DNA of 64,000 bases, taken from positions 114,331,534 through 114,395,533 of the forward strand of contig OY804580.1 in assembly GCA_963680875.1 (NCBI GenBank). Direction: 5' to 3'. The stretch is from Bathymodiolus brooksi (taxonomy: Eukaryota > Mollusca > Bivalvia > Mytilida > Modiolidae). Position numbers and translations under genes: made by a program. The notes beneath the pieces were generated by a model. The model was not told the origin of the DNA, did no database searches, and worked only from the letters and a program-made list of their open reading frames with translations. How positions within the stretch are numbered: position 1 is the first letter of the stretch; each line of letters begins with the position of its first letter. Positions 24,620-37,526 of this stretch are shown in pieces.

Positions 24620-27332
24620 CCATGGGGACCGGAAGGGGGTGGAAACATAGGTAAACCGTTTTATTTTAACCTACCCCCGGACATTGGTTTTACATTATTT
24701 ACTCCAATCAAGGGGCGTATAGACAGTCTTACTGTATATATTAATAAAGCAGAGACATGTACAAACATTTTGAGGTATAATACATGTATGTCAAGCTATC
24801 CTGGAGACCGAAAGTGGACGACAATTGAGCCATAATGGTTGTACAGCCGGCAATTTTGACCTACCCGACCATGGTTTTTTACTTCTGACTTGGTCCACAG
24901 GTCCTATGGAATGATCTACGGGGAATAGTTATCAAGCAGAGGCATTGACAAACGATTTGAGGTATCATACATGTAGATCAAGCCTTCCTGAGGACCGGAA
25001 GTTGCCTATTACGGAGCTAAAATGGGATGCCAGGACCGTGACGGATATTCCGGGTAATAACGCATATTGGTTTTTCGCATTTTTCTGGCTAACGAAGGGC
25101 TCCAGAAATAAAAACTAAACATATATATTAAGCAGAGACCCCTGCGCACATATTTGTTAATATATTTGGTTATTCGGGACGCCATGGGGACCGGAAGGGG
25201 GTGAAAACATAGGTAAACCGTTTTATTTTAACCTACCGCCGGACATTGGTTTTACATTATTTACTCCAATCAAGGGGCGTATAGACAGTCTTACTGTATA
25301 TATTTATAAAGCAGAGACATGTACAAATATTTTGAGGTATAATACATGTATGTCAAGCTATCCTGGAGACCGGAAGTGGACGACAATTGAACCATAATGG
25401 TTGTACAGCCTGCAATTTTGACCTACCCGACCATGGTTTTTTACTTCTGACTTGGTCCACAGGTCCTATGGAATGATCTACGGGGAATAGTTATCAAGCA
25501 GAGGCATTGACAAACGTTTTGAGGTATCATACATGTAGATCAAGCCTTCTTGAGGACCGGAAGTTGCCTATTACGGAGCTAAAATGGGATGCCAGGACCG
25601 TGACGGATATTCCGGGTAATAACGCATATTGGTTTTTCGCATTTTTCTGGCTAACGAAGGGCTCCAGAAATAAAAACTAAACATATATATTAAGCAGAGA
25701 CCCCTGCGCACATATTTGTTAAGATATTTGGTTATTCGGGCCGCCATGGGGACCGGAAGGGGGTGAAAACATAGGTAAACCGTTTTATTTTAACCTACCG
25801 CCGGACATTGGTTTTACATTATTTATTCCAATCAAGGGGCGTATAGACAGTCTTACTGTATATATTAATAAAGCAGAGACATGTACAAACATTTTGAGGT
25901 ATAATACATGTATGTCAAGCTATCCTGGAGACCGGAAGTGGACGACAATTGAGCCATAATGGTTGTACAGCCGTCAATTTTGACCTACCCGACCATGGTT
26001 TTTTACTTCTGACTTGGTCCACAGGTCCTATGGAATGATCTACGGGGAATAGTTATCAAACAGAGGCATTGACAAACGTTTTGAGGTATCATACATGTAG
26101 ATCAAGCCTTCCTGAGGACCGGAAGTTGCCTATTACGGAGCTAAAATGGGATGCCAGGACCGTGACGATATTTCTGGTAATAACGCATATTGGTTTTTCG
26201 CATTTTTCTGGCTAACGAAGGGCTCCAGAAATAAAAACTAAACATATATATTAAGCAGAGACCCCTGCGCACATATTTGTTAATATATTTGGTTATTCGG
26301 GCCGCCATGGGGACCGGAAGGGGGTGAAAACATAGGTAAACCGTTTTATTTTAACCTACCGCCGGACATTGGTTTTACATTATTTACTCCAATCAAGGGG
26401 CGTATAGACAGTCTTACTGTATATATTTATAAAGCAGAGACATGTACAAACATTTTGAGGTATAATACATGTATGTCAAGCTATCCTGGAGACTATGGAA
26501 TGATCTACGGGGAATAGTTATCAAGCAGAGGCATTGACAAACGTTTTGAGGTATCATACATGTAGAACAAGCCTTCCTGAGGACCGGAAGTTGCCTATTA
26601 CGGAGCTAAAATGGGATGCCAGGACCGTGACTTATATTCCGGGTAATAACGCATATTGGTTTTTCGCATTTTTCTGGCTAACGAAGGGCTCCAGAAATAA
26701 AAACTAAACATATATATTAAGCAGAGACCCCTGCGCACATATTTGTTAAGATATTTGGTTATTCGGGCCGCCATGGGGACCGGAAGGGGGTGAAAACATA
26801 GGTAAACCGTTTTATTATAACCTACCGTCGGACATTGGTTTTACATTATTTACTCCAATCAAGGGGCGTATAGACAGTCTTACTGTATATATTTATAAAG
26901 CAGAGACATGTACAAATATTTTGAGGTATAATACATTTATGTCAAGCTATCCTGGAGACCGGAAGTGGACGACAATTGAACCATAATGGTTGTACAGCCG
27001 GCAATTTTGACCTACCCGACCATGGTTTTTTACTTCTGATTTGGTCCACAGGTCCTATGGAATGATCTACGGGGAATAGTTATCAAGCAGAGGCATTGAC
27101 AAACGTTTTGAGGTATCATACATGTAGATCAAGCCTTCCTGAGGACCGGAAGTTGCCTATTACGGAGCTAAAATGGGATGCCAGGACCGTGACGGATATT
27201 CCGGGTAATAACGCATATTGGTTTTTCGCATTTTTCTGGCTAACGAAGGGCTCCAGAAATAAAAACTAAACATATATATTAAGCAGAGACCCCTGCGCAC
27301 ATATTTGGTAAGATATTTGGTTATTCGGGGCG
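24620..27332. repeat. Pentamer HOR copy 1 (2713 bp)
   Basis: Units start at 24620 (b), 25182 (c), 25744 (e, 561 bp), 26305 (S) and 26771 (L). Markers: b has CTACCCCCGG and GACCGAAAG with a TTAATATATTT tail; c has CAGCCTGCAA; e has ATTTATTCC, AAACAG and CGATATTTCTGG with a TTAATATATTT tail; S has GACTTATATTCC; L has TTATTATAACC, CTACCGTCGG and CTGATTTGGTCC. Private changes in this copy are CTTCTTGAGG (near 25547), AGCCGTCAA (25970s), ATACATTTATG (about 26931-26941) and TTTGGTAAGAT (about 27304). Confidence 0.93.
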
Positions 27333-30045
27333 CCATGGGGACCGGAAGGGGGTGGAAACATAGGTAAACCGTTTTATTTTAACCTACCCCCGGACATTGG
27401 TTTTACATTATTTACTCCAATCAAGGGGCGTATAGACAGTCTTACTGTATATATTAATAAAGCAGAGACATGTACAAACATTTTGAGGTATAATACATGT
27501 ATGTCAAGCTATCCTGGAGACCGAAAGTGGACGACAATTGAGCCATAATGGTTGTACAGCCGGCAATTTTGACCTACCCGACCATGGTTTTTTACTTCTG
27601 ACTTGGTCCACAGGTCCTATGGAATGATCTACGGGGAATAGTTATCAAGCAGAGGCATTGACAAACGATTTGAGGTATCATACATGTAGATCAAGCCTTC
27701 CTGAGGACCGGAAGTTGCCTATTACGGAGCTAAAATGGGATGCCAGGACCGTGACGGATATTCCGGGTAATAACGCATATTGGTTTTTCGCATTTTTCTG
27801 GCTAACGAAGGGCTCCAGAAATAAAAACTAAACATATATATTAAGCAGAGACCCCTGCGCACATATTTGTTAATATATTTGGTTATTCGGGACGCCATGG
27901 GGACCGGAAGGGGGTGAAAACATAGGTAAACCGTTTTATTTTAACCTACCGCCGGACATTGGTTTTACATTATTTACTCCAATCAAGGGGCGTATAGACA
28001 GTCTTACTGTATATATTTATAAAGCAGAGACATGTACAAATATTTTGAGGTATAATACATGTATGTCAAGCTATCCTGGAGACCGGAAGTGGACGACAAT
28101 TGAACCATAATGGTTGTACAGCCTGCAATTTTGACCTACCCGACCATGGTTTTTTACTTCTGACTTGGTCCACAGGTCCTATGGAATGATCTACGGGGAA
28201 TAGTTATCAAGCAGAGGCATTGACAAACGTTTTGAGGTATCATACATGTAGATCAAGCCTTCCTGAGGACCGGAAGTTGCCTATTACGGAGCTAAAATGG
28301 GATGCCAGGACCGTGACGGATATTCCGGGTAATAACGCATATTGGTTTTTCGCATTTTTCTGGCTAACGAAGGGCTCCAGAAATAAAAACTAAACATATA
28401 TATTAAGCAGAGACCCCTGCGCACATATTTGTTAAGATATTTGGTTATTCGGGCCGCCATGGGGACCGGAAGGGGGTGAAAACATAGGTAAACCGTTTTA
28501 TTTTAACCTACCGCCGGACATTGGTTTTACATTATTTATTCCAATCAAGGGGCGTATAGACAGTCTTACTGTATATATTAATAAAGCAGAGACATGTACA
28601 AACATTTTGAGGTATAATACATGTATGTCAAGCTATCCTGGAGACCGGAAGTGGACGACAATTGAGCCATAATGGTTGTACAGCCGGCAATTTTGACCTA
28701 CCCGACCATGGTTTTTTACTTCTGACTTGGTCCACAGGTCCTATGGAATGATCTACGGGGAATAGTTATCAAACAGAGGCATTGACAAACGTTTTGAGGT
28801 ATCATACATGTAGATCAAGCCTTCCTGAGGACCGGAAGTTGCCTATTACGGAGCTAAAATGGGATGCCAGGACCGTGACGATATTTCTGGTAATAACGCA
28901 TATTGGTTTTTCGCATTTTTCTGGCTAACGAAGGGCTCCAGAAATAAAAACTAAACATATATATTAAGCAGAGACCCCTGCGCACATATTTGTTAATATA
29001 TTTGGTTATTCGGGCCGCCATGGGGACCGGAAGGGGGTGAAAACATAGGTAAACCGTTTTATTTTAACCTACCGCCGGACATTGGTTTTACATTATTTAC
29101 TCCAATCAAGGGGCGTATAGACAGTCTTACTGTATATATTTATAAAGCAGAGACATGTACAAACATTTTGAGGTATAATACATGTATGTCAAGCTATCCT
29201 GGAGACTATGGAATGATCTACGGGGAATAGTTATCAAGCAGAGGCATTGACAAACGTTTTGAGGTATCATACATGTAGAACAAGCCTTCCTGAGGACCGG
29301 AAGTTGCCTATTACGGAGCTAAAATGGGATGCCAGGACCGTGACTTATATTCCGGGTAATAACGCATATTGGTTTTTCGCATTTTTCTGGCTAACGAAGG
29401 GCTCCAGAAATAAAAACTAAACATATATATTAAGCAGAGACCCCTGCGCACATATTTGTTAAGATATTTGGTTATTCGGGCCGCCATGGGGACCGGAAGG
29501 GGGTGAAAACATAGGTAAACCGTTTTATTATAACCTACCGTCGGACATTGGTTTTACATTATTTACTCCAATCAAGGGGCGTATAGACAGTCTTACTGTA
29601 TATATTTATAAAGCAGAGACATGTACAAATATTTTGAGGTATAATACATGTATGTCAAGCTATCCTGGAGACCGGAAGTGGACGACAATTGAACCATAAT
29701 GGTTGTACAGCCGGCAATTTTGACCTACCCGACCATGGTTTTTTACTTCTGATTTGGTCCACAGGTCCTATGGAATGATCTACGGGGAATAGTTATCAAG
29801 CAGAGGCATTGACAAACGTTTTGAGGTATCATACATGTAGATCAAGCCTTCCTGAGGACCGGAAGTTGCCTATTACGGAGCTAAAATGGGATGCCAGGAC
29901 CGTGACGGATATTCCGGGTAATAACGCATATTGGTTTTTCGCATTTTTCTGGCTAACGAAGGGCTCCAGAAATAAAAACTAAACATATATATTAAGCAGA
30001 GACCCCTGCGCACATATTTGTTAAGATATTTGGTTATTCGGGGCG
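27333..30045. repeat. Pentamer HOR copy 2 (2713 bp)
   Basis: Units start at 27333 (b), 27895 (c), 28457 (e), 29018 (S) and 29484 (L). The first unit opens GGGGCGCC, an allele shared only with copy 3. Otherwise it is nearly identical to copy 1, including CAGCCTGCAA in the c unit, which is GCCGGCAA again in copy 3. Confidence 0.93.
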
Positions 30046-32758
30046 CCATGGGGACCGGAAGGGGGTGGAAACATAGGTAAACCGTTTTATTTTAACCTAC
30101 CCCCGGACATTGGTTTTACATTATTTACTCCAATCAAGGGGCGTATAGACAGTCTTACTGTATATATTAATAAAGCAGAGACATGTACAAACATTTTGAG
30201 GTATAATACATGTATGTCAAGCTATCCTGGAGACCGAAAGTGGACGACAATTGAGCCATAATGGTTGTACAGCCGGCAATTTTGACCTACCCGACCATGG
30301 TTTTTTACTTCTGACTTGGTCCACAGGTCCTATGGAATGATCTACGGGGAATAGTTATCAAGCAGAGGCATTGACAAACGATTTGAGGTATCATACATGT
30401 AGATCAAGCCTTCCTGAGGACCGGAAGTTGCCTATTACGGAGCTAAAATGGGATGCCAGGACCGTGACGGATATTCCGGGTAATAACGCATATTGGTTTT
30501 TCGCATTTTTCTGGCTAACGAAGGGCTCCAGAAATAAAAACTAAACATATATATTAAGCAGAGACCCCTGCGCACATATTTGTTAAGATATTTGGTTATT
30601 CGGGACGCCATGGGGACCGGAAGGGGGTGAAAACATAGGTAAACCGTTTTATTTTAACCTACCGCCGGACATTGGTTTTACATTATTTACTCCAATCAAG
30701 GGGCGTATAGACAGTCTTACTGTATATATTTATAAAGCAGAGACATGTACAAATATTTTGAGGTATAATACATGTATGTCAAGCTATCCTGGAGACCGGA
30801 AGTGGACGACAATTGAACCATAATGGTTGTACAGCCGGCAATTTTGACCTACCCGACCATGGTTTTTTACTTCTGACTTGGTCCACAGGTCCTATGGAAT
30901 GATCTACGGGGAATAGTTATCAAGCAGAGGCATTGACAAACGTTTTGAGGTATCATACATGTAGATCAAGCCTTCCTGAGGACCGGAAGTTGCCTATTAC
31001 GGAGCTAAAATGGGATGCCAGGACCGTGACGGATATTCCGGGTAATAACGCATATTGGTTTTTCGCATTTTTCTGGCTAACGAAGGGCTCCAGAAATAAA
31101 AACTAAACATATATATTAAGCAGAGACCCCTGCGCACATATTTGTTAAGATATTTGGTTATTCGGGCCGCCATGGGGACCGGAAGGGGGTGAAAACATAG
31201 GTAAACCGTTTTATTTTAACCTACCGCCGGACATTGGTTTTACATTATTTATTCCAATCAAGGGGCGTATAGACAGTCTTACTGTATATATTAATAAAGC
31301 AGAGACATGTACAAACATTTTGAGGTATAATACATGTATGTCAAGCTATCCTGGAGACCGGAAGTGGACGACAATTGAGCCATAATGGTTGTACAGCCGG
31401 CAATTTTGACCTACCCGACCATGGTTTTTTACTTCTGACTTGGTCCACAGGTCCTATGGAATGATCTACGGGGAATAGTTATCAAACAGAGGCATTGACA
31501 AACGTTTTGAGGTATCATACATGTAGATCAAGCCTTCGTGAGGACCGGAAGTTGCCTATTACGGAGCTAAAATGGGATGCCAGGACCGTGACGATATTTC
31601 TGGTAATAACGCATATTGGTTTTTCGCATTTTTCTGGCTAACGAAGGGCTCCAGAAATAAAAACTAAACATATATATTAAGCAGAGACCCCTGCGCACAT
31701 ATTTGTTAATATATTTGGTTATTCGGGCCGCCATGGGGACCGGAAGGGGGTGAAAACATAGGTAAACCGTTTTATTTTAACCTACCGCCGGACATTGGTT
31801 TTACATTATTTACTCCAATCAAGGGGCGTATAGACAGTCTTACTGTATATATTTATAAAGCAGAGACATGTACAAACATTTTGAGGTATAATACATGTAT
31901 GTCAAGCTATCCTGGAGACTATGGAATGATCTACGGGGAATAGTTATCAAGCAGAGGCATTGACAAACGTTTTGAGGTATCATACATGTAGAACAAGCCT
32001 TCCTGAGGACCGGAAGTTGCCTATTACGGAGCTAAAATGGGATGCCAGGACCGTGACGGATATTCCGGGTAATAACGCATATTGGTTTTTCGCATTTTTC
32101 TGGCTAACGAAGGGCTCCAGAAATAAAAACTAAACATATATATTAAGCAGAGACCCCTGCGCACATATTTGTTAAGATATTTGGTTATTCGGGCCGCCAT
32201 GGGGACCGGAAGGGGGTGAAAACATAGGTAAACCGTTTTATTATAACCTACCGTCGGACATTGGTTTTACATTATTTACTCCAATCAAGGGGCGTATAGA
32301 CAGTCTTACTGTATATATTTATAAAGCAGAGACATGTACAAATATTTTGAGGTATAATACATGTATGTCAAGCTATCCTGGAGACCGGAAGTGGACGACA
32401 ATTGAACCATAATGGTTGTACAGCCGGCAATTTTGACCTACCCGACCATGGTTTTTTACTTCTGATTTGGTCCACAGGTCCTATGGAATGATCTACGGGG
32501 AATAGTTATCAAGCAGAGGCATTGACAAACGTTTTGAGGTATCATACATGTAGATCAAGCCTTCCTGAGGACCGGAAGTTGCCTATTACGGAGCTAAAAT
32601 GGGATGCCAGGACCATGACGGATTTTCCGGGTAATAACGCATATTGGTTTTTCGCATTTTTCTGGCTAACGAAGGGCTCCAGAAATAAAAACTAAACATA
32701 TATATTAAGCAGAGACCCCTGCGCACATATTTGTTAAGATATTTGGTTATTCGGGCCG
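30046..32758. repeat. Pentamer HOR copy 3 (2713 bp)
   Basis: Units start at 30046 (b), 30608 (c), 31170 (e), 31731 (S) and 32197 (L). The b unit is the last one in the window with CTACCCCCGG. The e unit has CTTCGTGAGG, S reverts to GACGGATATTCC, and L introduces GACCATGACGGATTTTCC. The GGATTTTCC allele becomes common to the right of this point. Confidence 0.93.
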
Positions 32759-35471
32759 CCATGGGGACCGGAAGGGGGTGAAAACATAGGTAAACCGTTT
32801 TATTTTAACCTACCGCCGGACATTGGTTTTACATTATTTACTCCAATCAAGGGGCGTATAGACAGTCTTACTGTATATATTAATAAAGCAGAGACATGTA
32901 CAAACATTTTGAGGTATAATACATGTATGTCAAGCTATCCTGGAGACCGAAAGTGGACGACAATTGAGCCATAATGGTTGTACAGCCTGCAATTTTGACC
33001 TACCCGACCATGGTTTTTTACTTCTGACTTGGTCCACAGGTCCTATGGAATGATCTATGGGGAATAGTTATCAAGCAGAGGCATTGACAAACGATTTGAG
33101 GTATCATACATGTAGATCAAGCCTTCCTGAGGACCGGAAGTTGCCTATTACGGAGCTAAAATGGGATGCCAGGACCGTGACGGATATTCCGGGTAATAAC
33201 GCATATTAGTTTTTCGCATTTTTCTGGCTAACGAAGGGCTCCAGAAATAAAAACTAAACATATATATTAAGCAGAGACTCCTGCGCACATATTTGTTAAG
33301 ATATTTGGTTATTCGGGACGCCATGGGGACCGGAAGGGGGTGAAAACATAGGTAAACCGTTTTATTTTAACCTACCGCCGGACATTGGTTTTACATTATT
33401 TACTCCAATCAAGGGGCGTATAGACAGTCTTACTGTATATATTTATAAAGCAGAGACATGTACAAATATTTTGAGGTATAATACATGTATGTCAAGCTAT
33501 CCTGGAGACCGGAAGTGGACGACAATTGAACCATAATGGTTGTACAGCCGGCAATTTTGACCTACCCGACCATGGTTTTTTACTTCTGACTTGGTCCACA
33601 GGTCCTATGGAATGATCTACGGGGAATAGTTATCAAGCAGAGGCATTGACAAACGTTTTGAGGTATCATACATGTAGATCAAGCCTTCCTGAGGACCGGA
33701 AGTTGCCTATTACGGAGCTAAAATGGGATGCCAGGACCGTGACGGATATTCCGGGTAATAACGCATATTGGTTTTTCGCATTTTTCTGGCTAACGAAGGG
33801 CTCCAGAAATAAAAACTAAACATATATATTAAGCAGAGACCTCTGCGCACATATTTGTTAAGATATTTGGTTATTCGGGCCGCCATGGGGACCGGAAGGG
33901 GGTGAAAACATAGGTAAACCGTTTTATTTTAACCTACCGCCGGACATTGGTTTTACATTATTTATTCCAATCAAGGGGCGTATAGACAGTCTTACTGTAT
34001 ATATTAATAAAGCAGAGACATGTACAAACATTTTGAGGTATAATACATGTATGTCAAGCTATCCTGGAGACCGGAAGTGGACGACAATTGAGCCATAATG
34101 GTTGTACAGCCGGCAATTTTGACCTACCCGACCATGGTTTTTTACTTCTGACTTGGTCCACAGGTCCTATGGAATGATCTACGGGGAATAGTTATCAAAC
34201 AGAGGCATTGACAAACGTTTTGAGGTATCATACATGTAGATCAAGCCTTCCTGAGGACCGGAAGTTGCCTATTACGGAGCTAAAATGGGATGCCAGGACC
34301 GTGACGATATTTCTGGTAATAACGCATATTGGTTTTTCGCATTTTTCTGGCTAACGAAGGGCTCCAGAAATAAAAACTAAACATATATATTAAGCAGAGA
34401 CCCCTGCGCACATATTTGTTAATATATTTGGTTATTCGGGCCGCCATGGGGACCGGAAGGGGGTGAAAACATAGGTAAACCGTTTTATTTTAACCTACCG
34501 CCGGACATTGGTTTTACATTATTTACTCCAATCAAGGGGCGTATAGACAGTCTTACTGTATATATTTATAAAGCAGAGACATGTACAAACATTTTGAGGT
34601 ATAATACATGTATGTCAAGCTATCCTGGAGACTATGGAATGATCTACGGGGAATAGTTATCAAGCAGAGGCATTGACAAACGTTTTGAGGTATCATACAT
34701 GTAGAACAAGCCTTCCTGAGGACCGGAAGTTGCCTATTACGGAGCTAAAATGGGATGCCAGGACCGTGACTTATATTCCGGGTAATAACGCATATTGGTT
34801 TTTCGCATTTTTCTGGCTAACGAAGGGCTCCAGAAATAAAAACTAAACATATATATTAAGCAGAGACCCCTGCGCACATATTTGTTAAGATATTTGGTTA
34901 TTCGGGCCGCCATGGGGACCGGAAGGGGGTGAAAACATAGGTAAACCGTTTTATTATAACCTACCGTCGGACATTGGTTTTACATTATTTACTCCAATCA
35001 AGGGGCGTATAGACAGTCTTACTGTATATATTTATAAAGCAGAGACATGTACAAATATTTTGAGGTATAATACATGTATATCAAGCTATCCTGGAGACCG
35101 GAAGTGGACGACAATTGAACCATAATGGTTGTACAGCCGGCAATTTTGACCTACCCGACCATGGTTTTTTACTTCTGATTTGGTCCACAGGTCCTATGGA
35201 ATGATCTACGGGGAATAGTTATCAAGCAGAGGCATTGACAAACGTTTTGAGGTATCATACATGTAGATCAAGCCTTCCTGAGGACCGGAAGTTGCCTATT
35301 ACGGAGCTAAAATGGGATGCCAGGACCATGACGGATTTTCCTGGTAATAACGCATATTGGTTTTTCGCATTTTTCTGGCTAACGAAGGGCTCCAGAAATA
35401 AAAACTAAACATATATATTAAGCAGAGACCCCTGCGCACATATTTGTTAAGATATTTGGTTATTCGGGCCG
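32759..35471. repeat. Pentamer HOR copy 4 (2713 bp)
   Basis: Units start at 32759 (b-like), 33321 (c), 33883 (e), 34444 (S) and 34910 (L). The first unit has lost the b marker CTACCCCCGG (it reads CTACCGCCGG) and has private GATCTATGG, CATATTAGTTT and GACTCCTGCG, yet keeps GACCGAAAG and GATTTGAGG. The L unit has GTATATCAAGC and GGATTTTCCTGG. The last four units are also the left arm of the 4206-bp-offset duplication. Confidence 0.9.
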
Positions 35472-37526
35472 CCATGGGGACCGGAAGGGGGCGAAAACAT
35501 AGGTAAACCGTTTTATTTTAACCTACCGCCGGACATTGGTTTTACATTATTTACTCCAATCAAGGGGCGTATAGACAGTCTTACTGTATATATTTATAAA
35601 GCAGAGACATGTACAAACATTTTGAGGTATAATACATGTATGTCAAGCTATCCTGGAGACTATGGAATGATCTACGGGGAATAGTTATCAAGCAGAGGCA
35701 TTGACAAACGTTTTGAGGTATCATACATGTAGAACAAGCCTTCCTGAGGACCGGAAGTTGCCTATTACGGAGCTAAAATGGGATGCCAGGACCGTGACTT
35801 ATATTCCTGGTAATAACGCATATTGGTTTTTCGCATTTTTCTGGCTAACGAAGGGCTCCAGAAATAAAAACTAAACATATATATTAAGCAGAGACCCCTG
35901 CGCACATATTTGTTAAGATATTTGGTTATTCGGGACGCCATGGGGACCGGAAGGGGGTGAAAACATAGGTAAACCGTTTTATTTTAACCTACCGTCGGAC
36001 ATTGGTTTTACATTATTTACTCCAATCAAGGGGCGTATAGACAGTCTTACTGTATATATTTATAAAGCAGAGACATGTACAAATATTTTGAGGTATAATA
36101 CATGTATGTCAAGCTATCCTGGAGACCGGAAGTGGACGACAATTGAACCATAATGGTTGTACAGCCGGCAATTTTGACCTACCCGACCATGGTTTTTTAC
36201 TTCTGACTTGGTCCACAGGTCCTATGGAATGATCTACGGGGAATAGTTATCAAACAGAGGCATTGACAAACGTTTTGAGGTATCATACATGTAGATCAAG
36301 CCTTCGTGAGGACCGGAAGTTGCCTATTACGGAGCTAAAATGGGATGCCAGGACCGTGACGATATTTCTGGTAATAACGCATATTGGTTTTTCGCATTTT
36401 TCTGGCTAACGAAGGGCTCCAGAAATAAAAACTAAACATATATATTAAGCAGAGACCCCTGCGCACATATTTGTTAATATATTTGGTTATTCGGGCCGCC
36501 ATGGGGACCGGAAGGGGGTGAAAACATAGGTAAACCGTTTTATTTTAACCTACCGCCGGACATTGGTTTTACATTATTTACTCCAATCAAGGGGCGTATA
36601 GACAGTCTTACTGTATATATTTATAAAGCAGAGACATGTACAAACATTTTGAGGTATAATACATGTATGTCAAGCTATCCTGGAGACTATGGAATGATCT
36701 ACGGGGAATAGTTATCAAGCAGAGGCATTGACAAACGTTTTGAGGTATCATACATGTAGAACAAGCCTTCCTGAGGACCGGAAGTTGCCTATTACGGAGC
36801 TAAAATGGGATGCCAGGACCGTGACTTATATTCCGGGTAATAACGCATATTGGTTTTTCGCATTTTTCTGGCTAACGAAGGGCTCCAGAAATAAAAACTA
36901 AACATATATATTAAGCAGAGACCCCTGCGCACATATTTGTTAAGATATTTGGTTATTCGGGCCGCCATGGGGACCGGAAGGGGGTGAAAACATAGGTAAA
37001 CCGTTTTATTATAACCTACCGTCGGACATTGGTTTTACATTATTTACTCCAATCAAGGGGCGTATAGACAGTCTTACTGTATATATTTATAAAGCAGAGA
37101 CATGTACAAATATTTTGAGGTATAATACATGTATGTCAAGCTATCCTGGAGACCGGAAGTGGACGACAATTGAACCATAATGGTTGTACAGCCGGCAATT
37201 TTGACCTACCCGACCATGGTTTTTTACTTCTGATTTGGTCCACAGGTCCTATGGAATGATCTACGGGGAATAGTTATCAAGCAGAGGCATTGACAAACGT
37301 TTTGAGGTATCATACATGTAGATCAAGCCTTCCTGAGGACCGGAAGTTGCCTATTACGGAGCTAAAATGGGATGCCAGGACCATGACGGATTTTCCGGGT
37401 AATAACGCATATTGGTTTTTCGCATTTTTCTGGCTAACGAAGGGCTCCAGAAATAAAAACTAAACATATATATTAAGCAGAGACCCCTGCGCACATATTT
37501 GTTAAGATATTTGGTTATTCGGGCCG
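35472..37526. repeat. S-L-S-L block with an L/e hybrid unit
   Basis: Units start at 35472 (S, private GGGGGCGAAAAC), 35938 (hybrid, 561 bp), 36499 (S) and 36965 (L). The hybrid has an L front (GGACGCC, CTACCGTCGG, ACAAATATTTT) and an e tail (AAACAG, CGTGAG, CGATATTTCTGG, TTAATATATTT). It is followed by the same S-L pair that follows e units in the pentamers, so the exchange point lies within this unit. Confidence 0.87.
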
